From Acanthosepion esculentum (lineage: Eukaryota; Mollusca; Cephalopoda; Sepiida; Sepiidae), in assembly GCA_964036315.1 (NCBI GenBank), contig OZ038492.1, positions 40,565,853-40,629,852 on the forward strand: a stretch of DNA of 64,000 nucleotides, in the 5' to 3' direction. A program made the translations under genes and the position numbers. Of this stretch, positions 55,101 through 64,000 are shown in pieces. Numbering within the stretch: position 1 is the first letter of the stretch; each line of letters opens with the position of its first letter. The notes below the pieces were generated by a model. It ran no database searches, had not been told where the DNA came from, and worked only from the letters and a program-made list of their open reading frames with translations.

Positions 55101-56080
55101 TTAAGCGCGATAATAGATCATATGCTATACAGGTGAACAATTCAACTAGAAAAATTGAAAATAAATACAATGTATCTAAATACAAAATACAAACATGTCA
55201 TAATAGATCATTCCTTCTTTAAAACAGTCAACAATGTTATGTGGCAAGCGGCAATTTTCGACATCAGCTTGATATTTTTCTTATTAAAAAGTTGAATAAT
55301 TTTAACTCATTCAACATTTATGGATAAAACATAGTGAATTTTATATAGTGTTTTTTTTCGAGACTTAGAATGAGCAAAACAAATTTCCGGAAAACCCAGA
55401 ATGACGTCAAAATCCGCGAAAACTTTTCATCCTTTAACAGTCAGTTGCGCTTAGTTTAATTTGTAAGATATATAAATGTAGGTAGATAAAAGAACAATGT
55501 TGATAAGGTCACAAAGCACTTCCTCGGGCCCCCAATGAGGATTGCTCCCCGGTCGGCAGTAGTATGTACCTGCCCTGGATATAATCATTTATAATTATGA
55601 TAGACACTGACTTTTCTATTCTGTTATAGCTTTGACGTTGTTCGCTTTAATAGTTTCAGACTTCTATTATTTTGCAATACTGTATTTTATCTGCAATTTT
55701 TTTTACAACTGCCTCTTCAATTTATCTATTCTTTCTTTCCGTTTTTTTTTTAACTACGTTTTTAAATCATTATCAACATCTTATTTTTTATAGTATCTTT
55801 TTCTTCCTTCATTTATTATTATTATTATTATCATTATTATTATTATTATTATTGAAAGAGGGGAAATTCAGTTTTCAATGGATAGAATATGATGTAAAGA
55901 AATAAAACAATACATTTTCTACGATTCCCTCTCCATTCCCTACAGTTAAAAAGGATCCATTTCCTATTTCGTTTTTGAGCTTCAAAGAAAAATAAAAGTA
56001 TGAAAAAAACAAAAAACAAAACAAAAATAAAGAATAAACAAACAAGTAAATCAACAAGACTATGTGGATACGAACCTGCA
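55101..56080. other. Gene-free AT-rich stretch
   Basis: (ATT)n lies at about 55816-55853. No frame or repeat family is recognised. Confidence 0.4.
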
Positions 56081-56084
56081 TTAA

Positions 56085-56285
56085 GTTCGGATCTATCTAT
56101 CTAATCTCGACCTGTTTCTTTCTTTCTTTCTTTCTATCTATCTATCTATCTAATCTAGGCCTTATCTATTTAATCTTAGCCCGTTTGTATATCTCTTATC
56201 TATCAGATGTCGTCCTGTTTGTTTCTGTCTATCTAATGTCGGCCTGTTTCCAACTAACTATCTATCTATCTAATCTCGGCCTGTT

Positions 56286-56321
<36 letters not shown>

Positions 56322-56334
56322 ATCTCGGCCTGTT

Positions 56335-56366
<32 letters not shown>

Positions 56367-56402
56367 ATCTCGACCTATTTCTGTCTATCTAATCTCGGCC
56401 TG

Positions 56403-56444
<42 letters not shown>

Positions 56445-56480
56445 ATCTCAGAATGTTTCTGTCTATCTAATCTCGGCCTG

Positions 56481-56550
<70 letters not shown>

Positions 56551-56555
56551 ATCCC
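56085..56555. repeat. (ATCT)n array with recurring AATCTCGGCCTGTTTC spacers
   Basis: (TATC)n blocks of varying length are separated at least eight times by AATCTCGGCCTGTTTC or close variants (56096, 56150, 56180, 56240, 56270, 56321, 56365, 56390, 56470). Confidence 0.9.
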
Positions 56556-56689
56556 GAACTGTTTCTGACGATATATCCTCGACATGTTCCTATTTATTCA
56601 TCTAATCTCTGTCTGTGTCTATTAATCTACTTGTATCTAAGACACGAAGCAGTAAGTCTGTTCATATTCATCTATCTCAATCTGCCCTT

Positions 56690-56722
56690 TCTCTCTCTCT
56701 CTCTCTCTCTCTCTCCTATATA

Positions 56723-56786
<64 letters not shown>

Positions 56787-56800
56787 GTGTGTGTGTGTTT
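56690..56800. repeat. Compound (CT)n-(TA)n-(TG)n microsatellite
   Basis: Same block order as at 2221-2358. Confidence 0.95.
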
Positions 56801-57279
56801 GTGTGAGTGTGTAAGCGGGGATACGTGTGGTTATAATGGAAAGGTTTGTTCTTGCTTTCAATTCACGTTCTTCGAGAAAAATTGGAGCCGCGAGACAAGA
56901 GTTCTTCAGTGCGCTCCATTAGATATTAAGAAAAATTTTTTTCGCAGAGTCTACAGAATAAAATGGCAATCCGGAATGCATGGAACCGTATCTGCTAAAC
57001 ATCGGGAATTGCCTCTTTGTCACATGACATTGTGTTGGCAAGTTCGTCTACTTGTCATTATTATCTCATTTTATCTGTAAACCCATATGTTCATTCTTCA
57101 ATGGCCCAATTCACACTTTTGGCTCCAATGGTTATTTTCGAATGGTTGACCCGTCTGCCTTCGAAGAAAAAAACAGTAATTGAATCAAAGAAAATAAAGT
57201 AAAAGAGAGAATAGATTATTTACTTCCCAACCCCGATTTCTGTCTTATGGAGCGAGTATCATCGCGGAAGTTACCAGCT
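56801..57279. other. Gene-free stretch
   Basis: The plus frame continuing out of the microsatellite to 57080 (149 codons) has no recognisable domain. Confidence 0.4.
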
Positions 57280-58110
57280 GTAGAAAAAAAAAATGATGTC
57301 AATATAAATGAATAAAAGTAATGAAAAAATCTTGCAAAAACACGGAAAGAAAGAAATTGCAAAAAGAAAAAAGAAAAAAAGAAGAATGTAGGAAGAGTCT
57401 GAAAGTAAAAAAAAAGGAAACTGAAAAAAGAAAAAAAAGAAGTCAAAGGAAACAATGTGAGTAAAAAATATAAATTGAAAGAAAAAAGATTGAAGAAAAG
57501 AATGTCATGAAAAGAAAAGGAAATGAATAAAAAGGAAATAAACTGAAAGACAGAATGAAAGTAATTAAAATAAATAAATTAAAAGAAAGAACAAAGAGAA
57601 TGAAAGAAAGAAAAGTTAAGGGAAAAAAATAAAAATGATAAGGAAGAAATAAAAATAAAAATGATAAGGTTCAAATAAAATTAAATAAATTGAAAGATAT
57701 TGAAAGTAAATACAAGTGAATGAAAATCAGGAAGGTGACCTAAAGAACAAAGAAAGAAAGATATTTATTGAAAAAGATCGAAACATTGAAGAAGAGAAAA
57801 TAAGCTTGTAACCGAAAACTTCATTGAAAGAAATATATTTAACAAGAGCAGTTTTCAGATAGTCGGTTGAAAATTAATTTCTTTTTCTTTTCTTTTTTTG
57901 CCTCTTCTTTTTTGTTCTTAGTCATTTGCATATTACATGTTTCATTTTGTTTTCTGTGTTCCTCTTTATCCTTCCTTTTTTTCGCATCATTCTTTTCTAC
58001 TCTCTTTTATCCTCCCATCCACTCTTCCTCATCATACACACATACATTCTCCCTTTCTTTCTTTCGTCCTTCCCATTCCTCTTTCTTCCCTCCCTTCCTT
58101 ACTTCTTACT
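57280..58110. repeat. Purine-rich block followed by a pyrimidine-rich block
   Basis: About 57280-57790 is dominated by GAAA/AAAG words on the plus strand. About 57870-58110 is dominated by TTTC/CCTT words. The two lie within 100 bp, so the strand asymmetry switches sharply. Confidence 0.8.
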
Positions 58111-58700
58111 CGTATTAAACCTTTAATTAATCTATGAATTACTTGTTTAATTCTAATTAAAACTTCTCTCTACAGTGTTGTAATTAATCTCCAAAAAAAA
58201 GAAAATTAATTAGTTCCAGAGTCGCAAAGAAAATAAAGTTTTGTAAATATCGTTTGGACATTAAAAAACGAAGAGAAAGGAGGACATTATTCTCCCCTTG
58301 TTTTAACCTATAGCCTGTCTTGCAGTTACGTATATAGCTGGCTCTAAGAATTACAAATTCTAGGATATACAAAGAGACGTTTTCGAAAGAACTAGCCCGA
58401 CAAGAAAAGACTTCTCACCTAAATGTGGCATAAATTGTGTTAGATAATTTTGTTTATTATTTGTTAGATTTTGTATCCACGTAAAATATTTGAAGAATTA
58501 GAATGATGTCTTTCAACGAGATTACGTGATGACCTTTCTCAGAGTGTGATCTTCCATAGGTCGACTAAATAAAAAAAGACATTAAGCAAAATATATTCAC
58601 CCAACAAAACAATAATCAGTAGAGATAATTAGAATATTATACGCTTGCTTATCGCTGGAGTTATCATGATACTTCATCTGCCTACGTGTATAAACGTATG

Positions 58701-58704
<4 letters not shown>
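58111..58704. other. Gene-free stretch
   Basis: No recognised gene or repeat. Confidence 0.4.
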
Positions 58705-58732
<28 letters not shown>

Positions 58733-59435
58733 CTAGCAGCATGGCCCGGCGTTGCTCGTGCTTGATTCACTTGACTTAAAATATTTTTGCCCTTCCTTGC
58801 CTATAAAGGAGTGCCTTTGTCGTGCTGATGTGGCTACATGCCTTACTTCTTGTCTAGCTCACACTGCGAATTTTTTCTAAGCTCTATACTAAACATTAAA
58901 TCTGTTACGAAAAAAGAACTAAACAAAATGAATACAAAACGATCAGCTTTAAAAAAGGACTCGGAACTGGAAAAACCGAATGAAAAAAGAATGTTAACAA
59001 CAAATACTTTTTCACACCCAACCCAGTTCTGCGGAATTAGAATCAACGTTGAGTTTAAGCAAGCGAATGAGCCAATTGGAGTAAAGTGCCATGTAGATTT
59101 AAATTTTTCCCACTTGTGACGAATGCAGCTATCGAATTTTTTGCATGCTAGTTAACATTCGTATCAAGTCAGCTGTTGGCTCTCACGCTGGCCAATAGAA
59201 TCTTCCTGCCTATTCGTGGCAGCCAGCTATAGGCTCTCACTCTGGCCAGTAGAAAATGGCCGCAAACTACATGAAAACTGCCGTAGAAACATGAAAAAAA
59301 TGGATTATTTCCACTATCGATGTGAGTTGGGAAATGCAAAGTCGGTCTTGGCGTTTTCACTCACTTGGAGCATGTGCATGTAAATTTTCGTGCAAATCTG
59401 TCGAAAATTGCGGCCGTGCATTCGTTCACACACAC
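58705..59435 (+). repeat. Interspersed repeat starting TACTAGCAGCATGGCCCGGC after (TA)n
   Basis: (TA)n at 58705-58732 leads into CTAGCAGCATGGCCCGGCGT then TGCTCG, a word like the termini of a widespread invertebrate repeat that I cannot place. GGCTCTCAC(G/T)CTGGCCA(A/G)TAGAA is duplicated at about 59178 and 59231. The frame at 58838-59119 is unassigned. Confidence 0.4.
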
Positions 59436-59448
59436 ACACACATCCTGC

Positions 59449-59501
<53 letters not shown>

Positions 59502-59579
59502 CATATTTTAAATATATATTGAATATTTTAAATATATATATTACATATTTTAAATATATATATATATTACATATTTTAA

Positions 59580-59627
<48 letters not shown>

Positions 59628-59657
59628 TTTACATATTTTAAATATATATATATTACC

Positions 59658-59735
<78 letters not shown>
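59436..59735. repeat. (TA)n tracts with TTACATATTTTAAA spacers
   Basis: TA blocks alternate with TTACATATTTTAAATATATA units (59499, 59541, 59567, 59630), ending in about 70 bp of pure TA. Confidence 0.9.
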
Positions 59736-59737
<2 letters not shown>

Positions 59738-59744
59738 TTGGTAT

Positions 59745-60870
59745 CACCCCAAGCAAGTTAGTAAAGACCCTAGCACGCAAGAGGTAACAGGATGACGGGG
59801 AATTAGGAACAGAAGCATTATTAATGAGGAGAAGAGAAAAGAGCAAACAGATGCACAGCAGGTAGCGATGAAATGGCATTTAAATTTTTGCAGATTAAAG
59901 TAAGCTGGGAAGCATGGAGCCGGGAGAGAGTTCCACACGCGAGAAGTGCGGGATAAGAAACTGTTAGCATAGAAGTTACAGGTACATCGAGTAAAGCTAA
60001 TATTGCGCTTAAATTCATACAGTCTGTGTACCATAGCGAAGAGCTCATCCGAATAATTACCATGAAATTATTTATAAAGAAGGCACAAAGGCAACTTTAC
60101 GACAGAGGACAAGTGACTGAAGCCGAACTGCCAGATCAAGACCAATAATATTGCTGATTCTTCTTTGGATCTTTTCAATGATCTCCAGGTAAATAGCGGA
60201 CCATATATAGCAGCAATATTCTAAGGATGGACGAATGGTAGATTTATAGATATGAAAGATAGATTCCGGAGAGAAAAAATTGTTTCGCCCGACACAGTGA
60301 AACGACTTTCTTAGAAGTTGATCTATCAATGGATTCAGTCTAGTCTTTCCACCTGATATCAGCTGTGAACGTTAGATCGATAATGCGCAAAGAGTCAATT
60401 TCTTGGAGGATAACATCAGCTATGGAGATGGACGGGTTCTCTCAGGGGATTAAAGGGGAGTAGTTTCGTTTTGGAGGCGATAAAATTGACAAGCCATCTT
60501 TTGCCACAGTTAACAGCGGTCTTAAGGTCGTTTTGTACATCAGCTGCCATTTTCACCTTGTTTGACTGATCAGCCTTACTACAGGCAGGATTAATGGTAG
60601 TGTTGTCAGCGTAGATGTCAAGTTGAGAGCTGATATCACCGGAAAGGTTGTTAATGAAGATTAAAAACAGCGTAGGAACAAGGATGGAGCCCTGGGGGAC
60701 ACCCGCGTTAGTACAAAAGTATGTAGACGATTAGCCATTCAGGATAACTTTCATTTCACGATGTGATAGGAACAACTGGATCAGGTCAAAAGCGTGTCTT
60801 CATATACCATAACTTTCACCTTGTGCAGAAGACCTGAAAGCCAGACGCTGTCAAAAGGTTATAGACTTTA
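59745..60870 (-). pseudogene. Non-LTR retrotransposon (L-A): longest copy, with a mutated YADD box
   Basis: The minus strand reads DSVWLSGLLHKVK, NAGVPQGSILVPTLFLIFIN, QLDIYADNTTINPACSKADQ, then CGKRWLVNFIASKTKLL, a frame with FSPESIFHIYKSTIRPSLEY and CCYIWSAIYLEIIEKIQRR, and finally MVHRLYEFKRNISF and VWNSLPAPCFPAYFNLQKF. The catalytic YADD is YADN, and several shifts and stops are present. The 3' end TCACCCCAAGCAAGTTAGTA is at 59746. It shows that family L-A is a jockey/CR1-like RT with the VPQGSxLxPxLF motif. Confidence 0.85.
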
Positions 60871-60900
60871 ATAATTGGCATAAACATATATAATTGTTTA

Positions 60901-60931
<31 letters not shown>

Positions 60932-60999
60932 TATGAAATGGACAAAGTCCGACAATTATTTTAAGACATTTTTTATTTTTATGCATTCTTTTTATAGAT
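60871..60999. repeat. Short (TA)n tract and flank
   Basis: TA at about 60904-60930. Confidence 0.8.
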
Positions 61000-61150
61000 A
61001 CAAATATTTAAGTAAATGTTCTGTTTATAATAAACAGTATTAATAACATTTACCGGCCTGATTGTCCGAGAAATTTTCATAGAAAATATTCGTCATCCAA
61101 CAGGAAGATTGGGTTGAAGCATGAAACAGACTGTCGCCATTGAGTGTTGA
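61000..61150 (-). mobile_element. S4 SINE fragment
   Basis: ACCGGCCTGATTGTCCGAGAAATTTTC (61060) corresponds to GCCTGAATATTCGAGAAATC in the minus-strand copy at 29615. The tRNA-like head is degraded. Confidence 0.55.
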
Positions 61151-61567
61151 CCACAATGTTCACTTTCTCTTTCAGGAAACGAGAAAGAGAGAGAAAAGGG
61201 GGTAAAATTTATTACTGTAGAAATTGGTAAGAATATTTATATAAGAGATAAAGCGTTTAGCCCTTGCAGGGGAAATGAATAATTCCCTGTTGGTAACAAG
61301 TTCTGACTTCTCGTCCCCTCAGGATGGGATTTCCGCTTCTCAGTAGGTGATGACGACTACAGTATTTTCAAAATAATTATTACAGTTGCCTTTTCTTATC
61401 ACAGGGTGTGCAAATAACCATGTAATATATTATTTTTTATATTCAACTCACAGTTCATACACTTTGCCCGAGAAAAGTTCATTACATTCGCGATACCGAT
61501 TAACAAAATAAAAACGGGAAAAATAAACAAAGCTCCCACATTCTGATGGGTGCGTTCAATAACTGGC
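61151..61567. other. Gene-free stretch
   Basis: No recognised gene or repeat. Confidence 0.4.
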
Positions 61568-61603
<36 letters not shown>

Positions 61604-61632
61604 TTTATTGGCATATATATATATCGTTTATT

Positions 61633-61695
<63 letters not shown>

Positions 61696-61704
61696 CATTT
61701 GGCG

Positions 61705-61737
<33 letters not shown>

Positions 61738-61750
61738 TTATAAATATATA
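61568..61750. repeat. (TA)n tracts with duplicated CGTTTATTGGCATA spacer, then (CA)n
   Basis: TCGTTTATTGGCATATATATA occurs twice (61601 and 61625) between TA tracts. Then come about 65 bp of TA, a CA block and a further short TA block. Confidence 0.9.
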
Positions 61751-62009
61751 AAAAAAGTTTCTATAACCCAATGGGTGTGTTCCCAGTGCCGAAGCGCACA
61801 CATTCCCGCGGACTTTTCGACTCAAATTGTTAAGCATTTAAACCGGGGATATCATTAAAGAAAAAAAAGACTTTGCAAACATCCTTGTCTAGAAGATTTC
61901 GTAATATGTAATGTCCAGATATTTTCTGAAATTACAATACTGAAGCACCCCCCACACATCTACATACACACGCAAATGTATGTATATATGTGGGCGCGTC
62001 TCTGTCTAT

Positions 62010-62330
62010 GTGACCGAGTTTCGAGTTTCACCTGGATCGATTTCCGAATGATGTTATTTCTCGATAATAGTTGTCTGTAGATACGATTCCATCACGTGGA
62101 ATCGTGCCTATTATCCATACCACAGCCTTGTCTCCACAATTGGTAAGATGAATTTTCTCAGAAGCTGCAGCTGCTTTTGCTTAGCACGAAGTCACTAGTC
62201 ATCATGACCGAGGGTTAGAGTGTACCGGCCTGATTATATGCTCTCTCAGAAATTGTAACTGCGTTTGCTCAACATAATTGCAAGTATTATCTCTGAAGTT
62301 TTTGAAGAAACACAAATATGCTTGGTAAAG
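62010..62330 (+). mobile_element. S3 SINE, diverged
   Basis: 'tttcgagtttcacctggatcgattt' (head), 'agcacgaagtcactagtcatcatgaccgag' and 'ctctctcagaaattgtaactgc' match the family in order, but with many substitutions and a changed segment at 62090-62160. Confidence 0.65.
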
Positions 62331-62640
62331 TGAGAGCAACATGGAATAACTAGTTACACTAACATATATACAAATGATTCACCAAACATTACGTATTAAT
62401 TAAATTATCTGTATGCGCATTTAAAGCCTTGCATATTAGCAGCTTTTAGACCAATGTATACTGCTGGAAACCTCGAGATGTGACAAAATGACACATTAGT
62501 TGGCGTGACTGCAACAGATATTGCACCAAGTACCGTAAATTGAGGCATACAAGTCGAGTTTGCAGGTCTAAAAAACTTCTTTTGTCGAATCTTCAAGCTT
62601 TAAAAAAATTGGGGAATCACGGTGAGGTCGACTTGTAATC
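62331..62640. other. Gene-free stretch
   Basis: No recognised gene or repeat. Confidence 0.4.
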
Positions 62641-62883
62641 TAATCGTTAACTGTTCGGTATTTACCCGAAACCTTCCTAAGAGGCGGAATGTGGCACAAG
62701 GCCGGTTTTTTATGAGGGGCGTTCCGAGAACCTCGGCTCGGGCAAAAATTGCCCGTAGACCCCGTATATATATATGGTCTTCCTTCTCAGACGGGACTCT
62801 GCCCTTCGGCATAGCCTCGTCTGGGTTGCTTTCCGTCCGGAGGCAGAAAGTCGAGAAAAAGAGTTAACTGTAATCGTTAACTG
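62641..62883. mobile_element. Hairpin-rich 217-bp retroposon-like insertion with 13-bp TSDs
   Basis: TAATCGTTAACTG occurs exactly at 62641-62653 and 62871-62883. The enclosed segment (62654-62870) is GC-rich compared with its surroundings and packed with perfect small hairpins: TTCGG...CCGAA (62653), CCGAG-AAC-CTCGG (62727), CGGGCAA-AAA-TTGCCCG (62738), and CAGACG...CGTCTG (62790-62823). The 81-codon frame across it is probably incidental. It may be a structured RNA or the 3' end of a LINE; I do not recognise it. Confidence 0.65.
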
Positions 62884-63184
62884 CTCTCGCTCAGTAAGAG
62901 AGAGTGAAGTTTAAATAGTCTTAGACCAGTCCATCTTGTGGTGGTGTTCAGCTACTCCACAACACAAACTGACTAGCAAAACATCCTAAAAAAAAAGCTG
63001 CAGAAGGAAAATTCTGACTTGCAACAGCTTTGTAATCCTAGATAACCACAACTGAAAATAATTTAGTTATTTTTTGTGGGGGTGCTCTAGTCTAATTTAC
63101 CAAGATAAAACATGTACATATTAACATCGACAATCAATTACGATTTGAAGCCATGATAGCCAAGCATGGTATAGCGCCAGGGCA

Positions 63185-63189
<5 letters not shown>
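62884..63189. other. Gene-free stretch
   Basis: No recognised gene or repeat. Confidence 0.4.
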
Positions 63190-63228
<39 letters not shown>

Positions 63229-63770
63229 CTCTCTTGAATTTTCCGATATAGACTTGGAAGCAGCTCGCACATCACAAAACAAAGTAATAACAACAATGGT
63301 AACGATAACCCTAATAACAATGATCATAATAATAATAATAACAAAACCACTAATTATAATACAGTAATAACGAAGAATAACAATAACAACAAAAATTAAC
63401 GATAAAAACAACAACAATAATAACGATAACAAAACAATAATAGCAGCGATAGCAATAACAATGATAACAACAATAATGCTAAGAACAACAACAACAAAAC
63501 AACAACAGCAATAATAACGGTAAGTGCAATAGTAATACTAATAACGATGAAAACAATAATAACGAATAGCAATAATAATAAAAATTAACGATAAGAACAG
63601 CAACAATAAAGATAGCAATAACAACAATAACAACAATAATAATGATAGCAATAAGAATGATAACAACAACAACAATAGCAGTAAGAACAACAACACTAAT
63701 AATAATAACGATAAGAACAACAATACTAGTAATAAAGACGATAGCAATAATGATAATTAGTTGTAGCATC
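63190..63770. repeat. (AAT)n followed by a ~540-bp decayed AAT/AAC trinucleotide region
   Basis: Pure AAT at 63187-63229 is followed by about 60 bp of unique sequence. Then a long stretch built almost only of AAT, AAC, ACA, GAT and AGC words runs to 63765. Minus-strand frames (IIVVL-rich) are artefacts. The last 230 bp of the window are unassigned. Confidence 0.85.
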
Positions 63771-64000
63771 ATAAATGTACCCTTTTCAACTTTATAATCC
63801 TTTTCTTAATCCATCATGGAATTTCTGGTAGTGAAGAATACAGCATAAGTGAAAATTGCAGCACACACGTGCCCAATGTAAAAAGCAAATCAGTACAAAC
63901 AGACGCCCACATTGTCATGATTAATTAAATTATTGCAACATCGCTTATATAAATGTTTTCTATTTTTCTTCTCTTTAGTCATTGTTTCTGTTGACTTGTA

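Noticed and set aside
56085..56555. CRISPR-like repeat/spacer alternation
   Set aside because: The alternating parts are a tetranucleotide repeat and a single conserved 16-mer, with no unique spacer set.
62622..62867. 81-codon arginine-rich frame as a possible small protein
   Set aside because: It spans a TSD-flanked, hairpin-rich insertion; the structure explains the sequence better than coding does.

Overview
This is an AT-rich animal genomic window with no host protein-coding gene that I can support. Its content is about forty (TA)n or compound microsatellites, several tRNA- and 5S-derived SINE families, Penelope-like elements (PLEs), 5'-truncated non-LTR retrotransposons, and cut-and-paste DNA transposons or their miniature derivatives (mariner, pogo/Tigger, hAT). 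The eukaryotic assignment follows from the SINEs, LINEs and PLEs. The mixture suggests a lophotrochozoan, and a cephalopod mollusc is my best guess, but that is inference and not proof. Almost every open reading frame is a decayed transposon fragment or a microsatellite translated as (YI)n, (CV)n or (TH)n.

Layout. 1-900: a long inverted-repeat element with a short solo-LTR-like insertion in one arm. 2-16 kb: three SINE families, a Tigger relic, a PLE with an intact GIY-YIG region, LINE tails and a pogo-type MITE. 16-23 kb: a perfect 35-bp palindrome, a second PLE lineage with one in-frame stop, another pogo MITE and duplicated PLE ends. 24.5-25.4 kb: an internally deleted mariner. 27-36 kb: SINEs and very dense TA tracts. 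37-38.5 kb: the C-terminal part of a LINE of the R2/R4 type (CCHC plus restriction-like endonuclease) ending at an (AAT)n tract. 39.4-43.7 kb: a possible solo LTR, a fold-back element with 200-bp arms, and two LINE families. 44.6-50.8 kb: composite 5S/tRNA SINEs, a near full-length 5S pseudogene, hAT-like ends and a 14-copy 67-bp minisatellite. 51.8-55.1 kb: an 80-bp MADE1-like mariner MITE, a complete pogo MITE and a PLE GIY-YIG fragment. 56-64 kb: tetranucleotide and purine/pyrimidine tracts, a LINE with a mutated YADD box, a hairpin-rich 217-bp insertion with 13-bp target duplications, and a long decayed trinucleotide region.

Three themes recur. First, TA tracts sit at mobile-element ends far too often to ignore, which suggests that SINE tails and PLE ends seed them. 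Second, several unrelated-looking repeats carry a CTGATGA-hairpin-GAAA arrangement like the hammerhead ribozyme core known from PLEs. Third, one SINE family is a composite with a 5S rRNA piece followed directly by a tRNA-like head. Coordinates of repeats were read by eye and may be off by a few bases.
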